DNA of 64,000 bases from Paragonimus westermani (taxonomy: Eukaryota > Platyhelminthes > Trematoda > Plagiorchiida > Troglotrematidae): NCBI GenBank assembly GCA_008508345.1, contig QNGE01001029.1, positions 119,953 through 183,952 of the forward strand. The letters run 5' to 3'. Both the position numbers and the translations under genes were made by a program. The notes beneath the pieces were generated by a model. The model was given only the letters and a program-made list of their open reading frames with translations, ran no database searches and was not told where the DNA came from. How positions within the stretch are numbered: the first letter of the stretch is position 1; each line of letters opens with the position of its first letter. Below are positions 48,780-59,229 of this stretch, in pieces.

Positions 48780-50100
48780 TATTTTACTTCTGTTAATGAC
48801 TGCATCGGCCAACATCCTGGTAACTGACAATTAATCCGCTCCTCTTTTCAGAAACTTGAATGTCTGTGGTCTTCCACCCATTCTTTTCTTCGACTTTGTT
48901 GGTGTACTATATGATGAATGGTCTGCCTGGCTTTTCATAATTCAATGAGAAATTTGCTTTTCGTCTCTATCCTCTTTGGGATGCTCTAACCTGCACTCCC
49001 ATACTGTATTACGCTTCAAAAATCATTTTTCCTAGTTTAGATCTCGTCATTGCAGCCTCTCTCTGTTCAGGTTCCGAGAGATAAGAGAATCCTTTCTTTA
49101 TAAACAACCAAGTGGCTAACCAGTATTGGCCGATTGGACACAAGGGCCCCACAGGCACACATGCCGGTCTTATTCCTTCGGGTTTACACCGGATATGAAA
49201 TCGTAGTATAAAACCACTTCACCCCTCTTTCAAGGAAATACGGACACAGTTTAACACTGTTATACAAACTCGCCAGGCAATCGAGTGAATTGGCATTTGC
49301 TCATGTGCGTATGGATCTTCCAAGTGCGATATTCAGTCTCTTTTGATACAGAGCGAGAGCAATATGAATCTACCAGGAGGCCTAAACCTAGAAGAACTAA
49401 ACAGGACATTACATTACACCGGACATCACTACTGTGTTCGACAAGTTTACATTGGTGTTGAGCCAGCAACATTGAAGTGAGAGAAAGTAGGCGCTTGGGA
49501 TGAATCATTGCAAACGTGGTGGTTGCAAAAGCCGTTTCCAGTATAAAACAGTCGCCTTCGGAACGATCACTGAGCAGATTCGGACGGCATAACTTCCATG
49601 AATGAGACTTTGTTTTGGTCATGAAAATGCACCATATCGTGAGGCCCAACTCCGGACAGAATGTTTTTCTCTTACAGTATCCAAGACCTCGTGAATGTGC
49701 CGGTCACTTAGACGTACCTTTCCAGCGGTGACCTTAAGGAACTGGTTCACAACAATGCCGCGTGCTAAAGAGGCCCATCTGAGCCGAAATGGCCCTCCAC
49801 CACTTCGCTAGTGGCCACTGAGACCACTGCTCTGTAAAATTATTGCCTGATTCCTTTCGGGACTGGGAAGGACGCTCGCTCGTTTCCACGTCTACAGCAA
49901 AACGGCTGACCGATTTCAGTCCATAGGAATCATGAGACGATTTCAAAACAAACACCACTCACAAGTGCTCACAGTCCTCGAATTCTGATAGGTTGTTCGT
50001 TCAGGTCATTTTAAAAACAAACAATCGACTTGAGTTTTGCTCTTGTCACAGCTCAGCAGCAGTGCATATTCTAGTGTTCGGTTAGGACTATTTGGTCTGT
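48780..50100. other. No recognisable feature
   Basis: A 129-codon frame on the minus strand (49260-49649) has no motif. The rest is unassigned. Confidence 0.35.
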
Positions 50101-50103
50101 TTG

Positions 50104-50172
50104 GGGTTACTGGTGTAGTGGTTAGCATATTAGTCTTATAAGCACGACAGCCGGATCCAAACAAGGATATGG
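50104..50172 (+). repeat. tRNA-like (SINE-type) sequence
   Basis: TGGTGTAGTGGTTAGCAT is a good tRNA D-arm/A-box sequence. A loop CTTATAA would give anticodon TAT, and GCCGGATCCAAAC is a damaged B box at tRNA spacing. The anticodon stem does not pair and the acceptor stem is absent, so it is not a functional tRNA. It is related in layout and many bases to 8463-8522 (minus). Confidence 0.45.
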
Positions 50173-50179
50173 GCTACTG

Positions 50180-52800
50180 ATGGACAGAAGTGGGTTAGCC
50201 GAAAGGCTTTTTTGAGTGCGAAGGCTACGACCGCATGTGAGTGGTGTTCAATTTTTAAATAATCCAAACTTCAAAACTTTTAGTATACACTTAAACCATG
50301 CTCAGTTGTTCTAAAGCGGTCAGTAACCTCAGTCTAACTGAGAAGTTCTGGTCACGAAGCTGTTGACTGAATTCAACGGAGTGATTCTGTTCACCCTTCC
50401 TTCGAAATAACCAGACAACCTGGACACTATTCACACAATGTTTTGGTGGAATTTCTGGCTACTATCGTTCGGGAACATTATATCGAGATATGCGAGTGGT
50501 TTCAGGTGAAACCTTTACGTAACGTGTTTTTCAAATGCTCGTCATCCCTCTTCATTGGATTTATAATGATGTGCATCAAACCCATCTACTAGCCGTTTCG
50601 AGGTTATCCTCACCGTAACACATCTGTTTGCGTGTAATTTCCTTAATGTGAACTGAAAGATATCTTTCACCCTTCACGCATTAGAAACCCCAGAAGGCGA
50701 AAGCATAGGTGTGGTGCATTTCGACAGTCATCTGTATTTTGTGGGATAAAACCTCGACTCGAAATCTACCAAGAAAACACGTCCACGCCTAATAAGTCAA
50801 TCGATTGCTTGGGCGTTATGGACGAAAACACCAATCGAGTTCGTCCACAATCCAGAAGCAGTTGGGGCCAATGTTTGTGCACGCTGAATACGAGTGCGCC
50901 TGTAGCATATCACAGGCCAAGTTGACAAAATTGCAGGCCAGTGCGGAAACGCAAAAGGCCACGTCCTATCTCCTAAGTGCACCCTAATGAAAAAGAATGT
51001 CAGCACAATATAACTAACACCAAACAAGATCGTTTGCAAGAGAAATTTATCTCCATTTACGGCTCACTGCTACGTCCTCACTTTGAGTGGTGTTTGAGTA
51101 TGACCGTCATCTTAAGCTAGTTACCCAACTGAATGTGAAAACAAGGTATACATTTACAAAATGTCTTTCAACGCTTAATTTACTTGTTTAGTCAAAATGT
51201 TTGTTTAACTTAGGTCAATTTTACGCCTAATTTCAGCAGGTCAGTAGCGGCTTACAAAAGGTTAGATAATGTTCCATTCGCCTGGACGTGTCCGTGAACT
51301 TTGCTTGAATAACCATATTCAAGTTCATCCAGTGGATCTGCGACATCAACTGAGTTAACTAAAGTACAGAAGAAATTTTCTTTATGTTAAGGGGCGTCCA
51401 TTCTAGGGACATCGTTTGAATACGAAATGGCAGTCATCAACAGAAGACTTTAAATGAAGACGTGGTACATCTGCATGTGAAGTTACACCAGGCTGTGAGC
51501 TCTAATGTCAAAGGCAAAAGTCCATTGTCTCCGAAGTGCATTCTACAATACATATCCAGAAACGAGTTTTGCATCAACCCATTTTCTTTCATATCATTTA
51601 CCACCGTTTTCAGAATTAAGCGGTTTTTGTGCAACAACGTATTCTAACTCTATGCTATTCTGTATAACATCTCAATCCCAGCGAAATCAGCACACTTTTT
51701 GGCTGCTTACCTGTCACATACCTGAGTGAAAAGCCTCAGGTTTCCCGCAAGTTGTTCGGGTTTTGAAAAACAAAAACGTAATTTCCGTCAAGCTGTTCTC
51801 CAATTTCACTGAAAACTCCGGTGTTCCTGCATCTAAGTCTTGCTTGTTTATCGTTAGTCAGGTAGTTGAAGTTATGTATCTGACTATGATAAATACCCAC
51901 CCTAGTGGACCGTTGGAATCGACTTGGCCACACTCAATCGTTTTTATTTAAATTTTGGCAAAATACTAAAGCAATTTCCTTAAATTAAGCAAACAATGGT
52001 GTAGATCACTACCTGGTATCGGAATTACGTAACATGTGCGAACGCATCAGTATGAATTTACTTAACTGATTAGGTAAGGATAGAAATTAATCATATTGCA
52101 TACGTCGTTCAGCCTGGTTCATCTTAACCAAGGTACCGTTCAGATGAACTTAAATCTGTCGATGATTTCCGGTGAAACACAAAAAACAAGGCGACCATAA
52201 TGGAGAGTGTGCAGAAATTGGTAACACTGAATTATCCCTACGGACTGGGAGACGGCGCACCTGCTATAGCACATCCTCAACCTACCCAAAACATCAGTAC
52301 AGTTTGGTCAGTGCTATTTATATTCTCTCCTCAGGCCAATTTAACAACGGAGTTGGAGTGAACCGCAAAAAAGAAATCAGTTAGTCACATGCACGAGTCT
52401 CTTACCAACATATGTCAGTGTCCATAACTGGACAGTATTGAACTCCGCAGATCAAACACTGTGAAAGACTACTGGATGGATAACTTACAAAAACATGAGA
52501 TGAATGGATGCAGGATTAAGGGAATATGGAGCGAGTCATCGAGATCTTAATAAGGTTAACCCTTCTAAGAGTGCACGCCCAACACGGAAAACAGTAGAAC
52601 AGAACAGCCAAAAATAATCCAGTAGCAATTTTCCTTGTTCTCTCTGGAGAGATAAAATCGGTTCACGTAGTGAATTTAAAACATTCAGTAGCAACGCAGA
52701 TAAAAAACTGAGTTCATAAGATGATGGGAAAAGCACATCCATAAACTGAATGGATTCCACTGTTGGTCTTACGTTCGTCTAACTCTGTAATTGTTCTTTT
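50180..52800. other. No recognisable feature
   Basis: Overlapping short frames on both strands (50797-51039, 51437-51951, 52172-52384) without motifs. Confidence 0.35.
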
Positions 52801-52807
52801 TGCAAAG

Positions 52808-52969
52808 GCGATGTGTGGGTTACAGACTAACTGCAACCCCGAGAAAAGAGGTGCACGTCAACGTGGATCTGAATGATTGCCTCCTACTGGTATGGAATAC
52901 ACACCGCCACACAAGCCCTATGGTTTATATTACAAAACACAGAGGGGTCTGCCTCTCACAAGCCTTGAG
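52808..52969 (+). CDS. Possible internal exon, unknown protein
   Basis: A very pyrimidine-rich acceptor (ctgtaattgttctttttgcaaag) is followed by an open frame with two candidate donors, CTG|GTATGG at about 52890 and GAG|GTGATC at 52970. The reading starts RCVGYRLTATPRKEVHVNVD and continues as a mixed hydrophobic/charged segment. No family is recognised. The terminal-exon candidate at 53513 lies 540 bases downstream on the same strand. Confidence 0.28.
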
Positions 52970-53512
52970 GTGATCACAAACTTGCAATTAACGAGTAGAG
53001 CAGAATAAGGTTCTCCGAAACTAGACAAATAATTGTGTGGATAACGCAAAACATTTTGCCACGCGTTCGACTAATAATTCATCCAGGAACTAGTAAAGAC
53101 CCTGGGGTAACGTACGACTCAAAGCGAATAGTTTTGTTACACATGAGCATATATTTGTGTTTCAGACTGTCAGAAAAAAGGACAAAGGTCACTGTTTTGA
53201 GTAACAGTTAACTAAATCATATGACTGACAGAGAAATGAAATCCTGGTGTATTTACTAAACGTGTGAGTTACTGTAATGAATTATTAGAGGGACGTGAGA
53301 TTTAATTGCACAAAACCACCCGCAAAATTTTGTTTCTCATAAAGAGAAAAACGATGTTCAGACCGTGTGGAGGGCATAACGCTAGCGGACAGCTTTCGGT
53401 TTATTTTGCTTGTGTTTTTTGCATAACTGTTACGCGGATACTACTCTCATAATAGAAATATCATCTAATTTGTGTACAGAAAAATCGCGATCTACTGACA
53501 GACTTTTCACAG

Positions 53513-53623
53513 GCAACTGGAATGCGGTTAGTGGATGATTGGTATTCACAACGAATCGTGAGGTCGATTGAAGCACTTTTGGATTCGTGGGGCATGGATG
53601 CTAATTTTGTTGATTACACATAG
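53513..53623 (+). CDS. Possible terminal exon, unknown protein
   Basis: An acceptor tgacagacttttcacag precedes 36 codons and a TAG. The reading (MRLVDDWYSQRIVRSIEALL, then DSWGMDANFVDYT) is amphipathic-helix-like and ends acidic. It is too short for the usual open-frame cut-offs and is not recognised. It may close a gene that includes 52808-52969. Confidence 0.28.
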   Translation, partial: ATGMRLVDDWYSQRIVRSIEALLDSWGMDANFVDYT

Positions 53624-53629
53624 ATCAAC

Positions 53630-55330
53630 GCTGCATATGCTGCTTCAGTTATTGTTTGCCCTACGAGCATGTGGATGACGGCCCATCAAACATGCATCTA
53701 ACCTAGCTTTTTGTTGCTCCGGATTACGAAGCCTTCAAAATCCGGCGGTTCTGATTGAGGTGACACTGGTGAACACATTCTTGTTTGTACAGAGCCCAAA
53801 TCGTCCAGCTTGGCTAAACATCCACCTTCTCAGGCCTAAAGGCATGCAGGCAGAGCTCATTGCTGTTCGCTTGTTGGAAAGCCTACATTGAGGAATGATG
53901 AACTAGTATTGCTAAGCAATACAACTGTAAAGTATATCAACAGGAACCCTTACGGTAGTTGCTTGTCTTGATCATAACTAATGCGAGATACTAAACGCTC
54001 GGGTGTGATAGAAGGCATTGCCATGATGGTAAGCGTAATATGATTTTGTAGTACACAATGATTGACCCATGTGCACATTTAAAAAAACATTACGGAGGAT
54101 GAAACCATCAACTTTTTTACTACCAAATACAAACAGGAATTAAAATTCACAATTTTGCACACCACCGTACACGTGACTTTCATCAATCAGTCCTCTTCAT
54201 TAACATTGTATTTACCTGTAGTTTTCGAATTACTTGTTATTCACGTTTAGCTTAGAGCAGCAAAGAGGGGGGTAAAGCGAACTGTACGTACAACAGAAGA
54301 GCAACTGGAGTGCAGTAATCATTTTGCACACCCTGACAGGTACACATTCGGACTAACTGTCAGAATGCTTTCTGTATCTACTGTCACTTGTCACCGATGT
54401 CAAAAGGTTAGATCCGTTCATCAAAATCGTGAAACTGATGAAAAGCTATGCGGAATATGTTTTCCTATTGCCAACAACATTTCCTGATATTATGGTTTTC
54501 ATGTTAACAAAACGGAACAGAATACAACGAATGGCAGATGCTGTGATGTATATCACAATGGAAACGTAGTCATTTTCACTTCAGACAGGGAGATTGGGTG
54601 TTGACGTGGAAGGAAGCAGAAACGTACACGATGATTAGCTCCGACCAGCCAGCCAGATAAACAGATAAGCAGGCACTCAGTTGCACACGAAGTGGAACAT
54701 ATTTTACTCAATATATGTAAGCGAATAGTCGTTTGATCATCACAATTGAGTGGTCAAATAAAACAGCGGGAAAATTGATGAAATTAGGCAAGTAATTCGA
54801 GAATTTACCACTTGCGACTCACAAACCGAGTGGCTGACAGTCCATGTCTTTAGTAGACAGCAGAAAGGCTGTTTTACGGTTGGCGTAGATGTACGATTGG
54901 GACCGACAAGGTAGTAAGATAGGTTGATGGGGACAAAAATAATGAATGGCACGGGTATGAACGACTGAAGCCTTCTGATTTTCCCAAATCTAAATGCGTA
55001 GCACCTGGTGGACGGACTGTCGATCAATGGACCCGAGTAAATTTTACTGTGGCTCCACAAGCGTCGGTAGTAAAAGCGGGGCTAACATGTGACAAACGCT
55101 CGGGACACTTTACGAAGTCATGATCGATCACTCAACTGCTTAATAGTTGTTAAAATTAGTGGACGGGACGAAATTATGCAGAAGGTGAATAGTCTTTATC
55201 AATATTTCAGTAGTTTTTCAATGTAAAGCAGTCCAATTTGGTGAGAAACAGAAACACTCGTACAAATAAGATGATCTCATTTACTGTGATTGTTTTTCCC
55301 ACATTGTTTTTATATCATTTATGGATTTTA
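53630..55330. other. No recognisable feature
   Basis: A 106-codon minus-strand frame at 54740-55060 has no motif or convincing splice borders. Confidence 0.35.
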
Positions 55331-55337
55331 GCTTCAC

Positions 55338-55658
55338 GGACACGAAGGGTGTCGGCATCTTCCTCTATGAGGAATAATCAACCGTGCAGCCAAAAGTGAC
55401 GCAAGTTGATTACTGTTGAAGTGGGTGACGTTTAACTTAGAAAATATTCTTGAAGTTTGTGCAACAGGGTCGTTGCAAATGCATGGTATAAGAATGGCAC
55501 AACTTTTGTGATGGAATTCTCGCCTGAGGGCAAAATCTCGCAACACTTTTGTGTTACTTTCATCGGATAACAAATGAACTACAAAACCGCTTACAAGTTG
55601 CATGATCACCTGGGTGTGCCAAAGCAATGGAAAGGCCCTAAGACTCACCATAATTTTA
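55338..55658 (-). CDS. Possible exon, unknown protein
   Basis: On the minus strand an acceptor-like gaatctgtgcag is followed by a frame of 108 codons to a stop, with a donor-like GTGAAG just before it. The sequence is Leu-rich and helical in look (LLWHTQVIMQLVSGFVVHLL, later LNVTHFNSNQLASLLAARLI), possibly a repeat-helix protein, but no family is recognised. A frame of this length can still be chance. The exon-like stretch at 57034-57190 lies upstream on the same strand. Confidence 0.28.
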
Positions 55659-56270
55659 CTGCACAGATTCGTATGCTTGGTATAAAATGGGAGATTATGA
55701 AACTGAAGACACGGATGACAGATTAGACGGGAGCCACAAACAAGGTTTTCAGATGCACCCCACGCAACTCCGCATAAAGTACAAAACGGTCGTCATTGAA
55801 TACATGAAACTGGACATCAAATTCTCATCAGAAGTACCTCTGTATAAGTGAGCAAGCGAGGTCAGTTATGCACATTTTGTACGAGCTACTCGATGTGCAT
55901 AAATAAACTCCACTTGAGAGGAGCTCTCCGGAAGATGGTAAGTGGTCGTAATCTTGAAACAAGAGCACCAGGAAAGCAGTGATGACGTTTCAGAAGGCTG
56001 GCTTCGCACAGGCTCAAATACGGCAGGATATTACGCGTACATCTTCATCGAGGCAATGACCACCCAACATTTGACGCCAAATTTACCTGACTTGAAGGAC
56101 ATATTGTAACGCGTAACCGAAACCAGCGAGCGCGCACGAATTGAATTTGAGTTGTGTGACGGGGCGTGCTGCTGTGTGTTCGGTGCCGTTTTAGCTTACG
56201 TTTGTGTAAGTCGTGTGCATGGCTTACTGGGCCTCCGGCTCATGTTTGTTCGTATTGTTTCTCTTTTCAG

Positions 56271-56463
56271 AACTGTTGTTCGAACCCCTACTTTGGAAGA
56301 ACGCTGTCCCCAGGTACGTCCACGTTGCCCAAAGGTTGGTCCGCGAAGTCAAGGGCATCCAGAGTAGAGTCGGCTGGCCTGCATGTTACACGTATAACAT
56401 GATTAGGCAGCTATTTACCGATGGGTATTATAGAAACCTAAACTTTGTGTTCTACCATAAACG
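56271..56463 (+). CDS. Probable internal exon, unknown protein
   Basis: The best-defined exon candidate in the window. A textbook acceptor (ttgtttctcttttcag) and a strong donor (CG|GTAAGTG) bound 193 open bases. Locally GC is higher than in the flanks. The translated frame has 63 full codons, rich in Trp, Tyr, Arg and Val (FEPLLWKNAVPRYVHVAQRL, GWPACYTYNMIRQLF, YYRNLNFVFYHK). Two other frames are also open over part of it, so the frame choice rests on composition. The look suggests a small membrane-associated or mitochondrial-type protein, but I do not recognise it. A GAAGATG|GTAAGT at about 55935 upstream could be a tiny start exon, but that splice would select another frame. Confidence 0.42.
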
Positions 56464-57033
56464 GTAAGTGACCCCCGGAGATTCTGCTAGACAAATGAAG
56501 AGGGTTACAGTTCATTTAAAGGTGACTGCATTAACTGTAAGAATGAAAAACCTTTCCGGAAAAGCCCCCTCCAATGCATATCTCAAAAAAATAGTTGCTT
56601 GAAATATTGTGGTGCAAGGAAGTCTGATGAATTGTCCTTTTCTACAGAGCTCGCGAGTGTGAATTAAGAACACCAGTGGTCCCCTGCTTTTCCTTCCCCG
56701 CCTTCTCCTCTTCGAAATCATGTATCTTTATTCATTTAAAACGCCAGTGCGAGATTACTGTTAACGAACAGCTACGTTTTATTGTGAGCACATTAAACGT
56801 TTGACTAATACGTTTGTTTTCTCAGAAATATGAAAATACGCAAGATTCAGCAGTAGAAAAGAGGATACTCAGGTAAAACTTGGACAACACATTAAGCTTT
56901 CGTCTCTGTGACTAACATGCCTGAACTCAGTAATCGGTCTCAAGTCAAACGAGAGGATGAGTGAAACAATCCACTGCGTTCCGATCGAAAACTTGTGCGC
57001 CACAACACAAATGTATAAGTATACATAAGGTAC

Positions 57034-57190
57034 CTGACGTTCTGTAAATATTTTCGAGCCAAGCGTTTTGGGGATGGTTACCAAAAGTAATACCCAATCA
57101 CTGATAACCAGTGAGCCCAGCGAATCCTGCTGGATTGGTATACTTTTATTGAATGCTACCTCCAGATTGTTTTTGAAACTTCTACCCACT
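57034..57190 (-). CDS. Probable internal exon, unknown protein
   Basis: On the minus strand an acceptor (cttttgattcaccag) and a donor (CGTCAG|GTACCT) bound 157 bases, one base plus 52 codons, with no stop. The reading has a hydrophilic start (FKNNLEVAFNKSIPIQQDSL), a hydrophobic centre (ISDWVLLLVTIP) and a charged end (GSKIFTERQ). No family is recognised. It lies on the opposite strand to the 56271-56463 exon, 570 bases away, so two genes would be convergent or nested here. Confidence 0.35.
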
Positions 57191-57279
57191 CTGGTGAATC
57201 AAAAGCGGTTTATTCTAGTAGGAATTCGATTTTGGATGAAAAAAATGGAAATCTCTAATGCATTCTTTGCTTGATTTCC

Positions 57280-58465
57280 TTATTAGTTGGTTCATGTCAT
57301 TGCTGGCTATTCCTTGACATGTTAAAAATTGGCTGTCCAAAACTAATTATCAACCACTTTCACACGCGTTGGCGAGTGCCGCTCAGTAGACGACATCACT
57401 TTTGGGACGGATGTCCAAATTTATAGACCTCACAACTGTGGTTGCTGAGATGCAAACATACCAACACTTTGGCATTTCCCAATTGAAGTACGATAACGTG
57501 AGCGATTGATTTCTATTTGTAAGTGCGGTGATCAGGTGTGTCCATTGAATGACTATCAGGCAGAAGGAAACTCATGCTAGTGGATCATCCTCAGTGGGCA
57601 GTCCAGTTGGATACAAGCGGTAGCTTTCTATATATATCTTTTAGGGCTCATGTGAGGATCAAACAATTTAACTGAAATGGATCCAGGTCGGATGGTTCCT
57701 CGAAATATCAACTGGTTTAGAAGTACTGGTGTGATTGCAAGCATCTCTTGACAAAATTTGGATAACAAGGTAAAATGATCGTTTTAGTAGTAAACAGTGT
57801 TTTAAGAGGGTTTACTTCGTATTGTATCAGAATATACTTAGGTAGTGGAGTGCTAACGCCAGAAATGCAATGAACATTGCAGCAGTTGTCTATCTGTTGA
57901 TTTACTGAAAGCTTCCAAGAAGTGAATGGAAACGTTTGTTCCGCGTTCGGAATTCATTTTTTGGCCAGCATATAACATGTTCAACATAGTCGTGACTCCA
58001 CTTCAGAATGGCTTATAAACACTCTGTAAGTTCTTTGTATCACCAGTGGTAATTTTTCCATCTAAAACCGAAAAAGCTCCGGTACAAACGAAAAAATTGC
58101 AAGCTGAAGGCAATCGTGCGAATTTGGTCGCTATTCATTCTCGTTGACACGATCAATTGTGTTATGATTGACCACCGGTTTCCCCCGTAGTCCTGTATTT
58201 TGCGGTGCGGGGTTAGTTACGTGCGTGTAAGTTTTGCTAGCCGTAAGTTGTGAGTAATAACGCCGTTGAATCGCACGCAATGAAACAGAATTGCTCGCTG
58301 TGTCCGATTAAGCCAGCAGTATCAGTCTAACCTAGAAGTACCGCTGGAACTCGCAAGTTAACTTCTGTGTGTTTCTCCTGACGACGATAAACCAACGTGT
58401 ACACCGGATAGAAATTTGCTTGAAAACAGAAATCAAAACAGCAGGCTGTCCAGTTTATTGTCTAT
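57280..58465. other. No recognisable feature
   Basis: AT-rich unassigned DNA before the PLE remnant. Confidence 0.4.
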
Positions 58466-58469
58466 TGAC

Positions 58470-58489
58470 TTTCGCTACACCTCATCAGG
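58470..58489 (-). repeat. Hammerhead-like core motif upstream of a PLE fragment
   Basis: The minus strand reads CCTGATGAGGTGTAGCGAAA, with the intact CTGATGA and GAAA blocks, followed by GTC-AATA-GAC, a perfect 3-bp hairpin in the place of helix III. The U that should follow helix III at the cleavage site is A. This is the best-preserved of five such motifs in the window, and it lies about 400 bases 5' of the PLE endonuclease fragment, antisense to it, as the 18.61 kb copy is to PLE copy A. Confidence 0.42.
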
Positions 58490-58879
58490 TACTAATTGTC
58501 ATTTTGGTGTCCATGTAGCAAGACTATAGAAGGTTGCGTGACGACCAGGTAGTGTCAGTTGCAGTTCGGTTCACATGAGCATTGTATAAACTGGTTTTTT
58601 CTTTAAATTTAACAGATTTCCTCAATATCAAAATAAAGAGCTCTGATTTTCACGTTGGATTCCCTCGAACCAGAAAAATGTACCGTTCAAACATGAACTA
58701 CAGCACTCGCGTCCACCACTGCTACCGAATAGCTATTCTTGAACAGTCACTGAGCGGCAGTAAAACTCTGACCGTGCCGCAATAAGAAAATTAACTGTGC
58801 TCAAGCGAACAGTCATTTTGCAGCTAGTCTGAAAGGACGATGTGGTGGAAAATACTTCAATCAACAGTCGGTGGAATAC

Positions 58880-59224
58880 ACTACGTGGCCTCTGGATGTC
58901 TCATTCAGCCGCGAGACAGAATATTCTTATTGTTTCCACCAGACTCGGTGTGAGCGCTAGATCCTCTACATGGACAAAACGAAACGGCAATTACTTACTC
59001 GAGTAGCCGAGCATATTCCATCCTGGATTGGACTTGAGATTAAATATAATCAAGCTACTGCTGTCACGCAACCAGTGAAACGCAAACAGTCAACAACTTC
59101 GATCACGAACAATTTCTTGACCTCTGGACATAAGGTCGCCAAGGCCATTGCAGTCGGATTCATTTACGTAAAGGACAGTCGAGGACAGTTAGAGTTGTCT
59201 GGTGTTGTTGCTAATTCCAGATGA
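58880..59224 (+). mobile_element. PLE GIY-YIG endonuclease fragment
   Basis: One frame reads an aromatic strand (EYSYCFHQTRCER), a stop, then YMDKTKRQLLTRVAEHIPSW, and later SITNNFLTSGHKV. This is the YIGxTxRQL..RVxEHxP...SI..H(L/F)..(S/T)GHxV order of PLE endonucleases, with the Gly of YIG as Asp, and Arg and Glu-His kept. The last part (from about 59150) has drifted. No RT is readable upstream; the 58582-58785 frame may be unrelated. The closest relative in the window is the 35.84 kb fragment. Confidence 0.62.
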
Positions 59225-59229
59225 CAAAC

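Noticed and set aside
50104..50172. Functional tRNA-Ile(TAT) gene
   Set aside because: No acceptor stem, an unpaired anticodon stem and a damaged B box.
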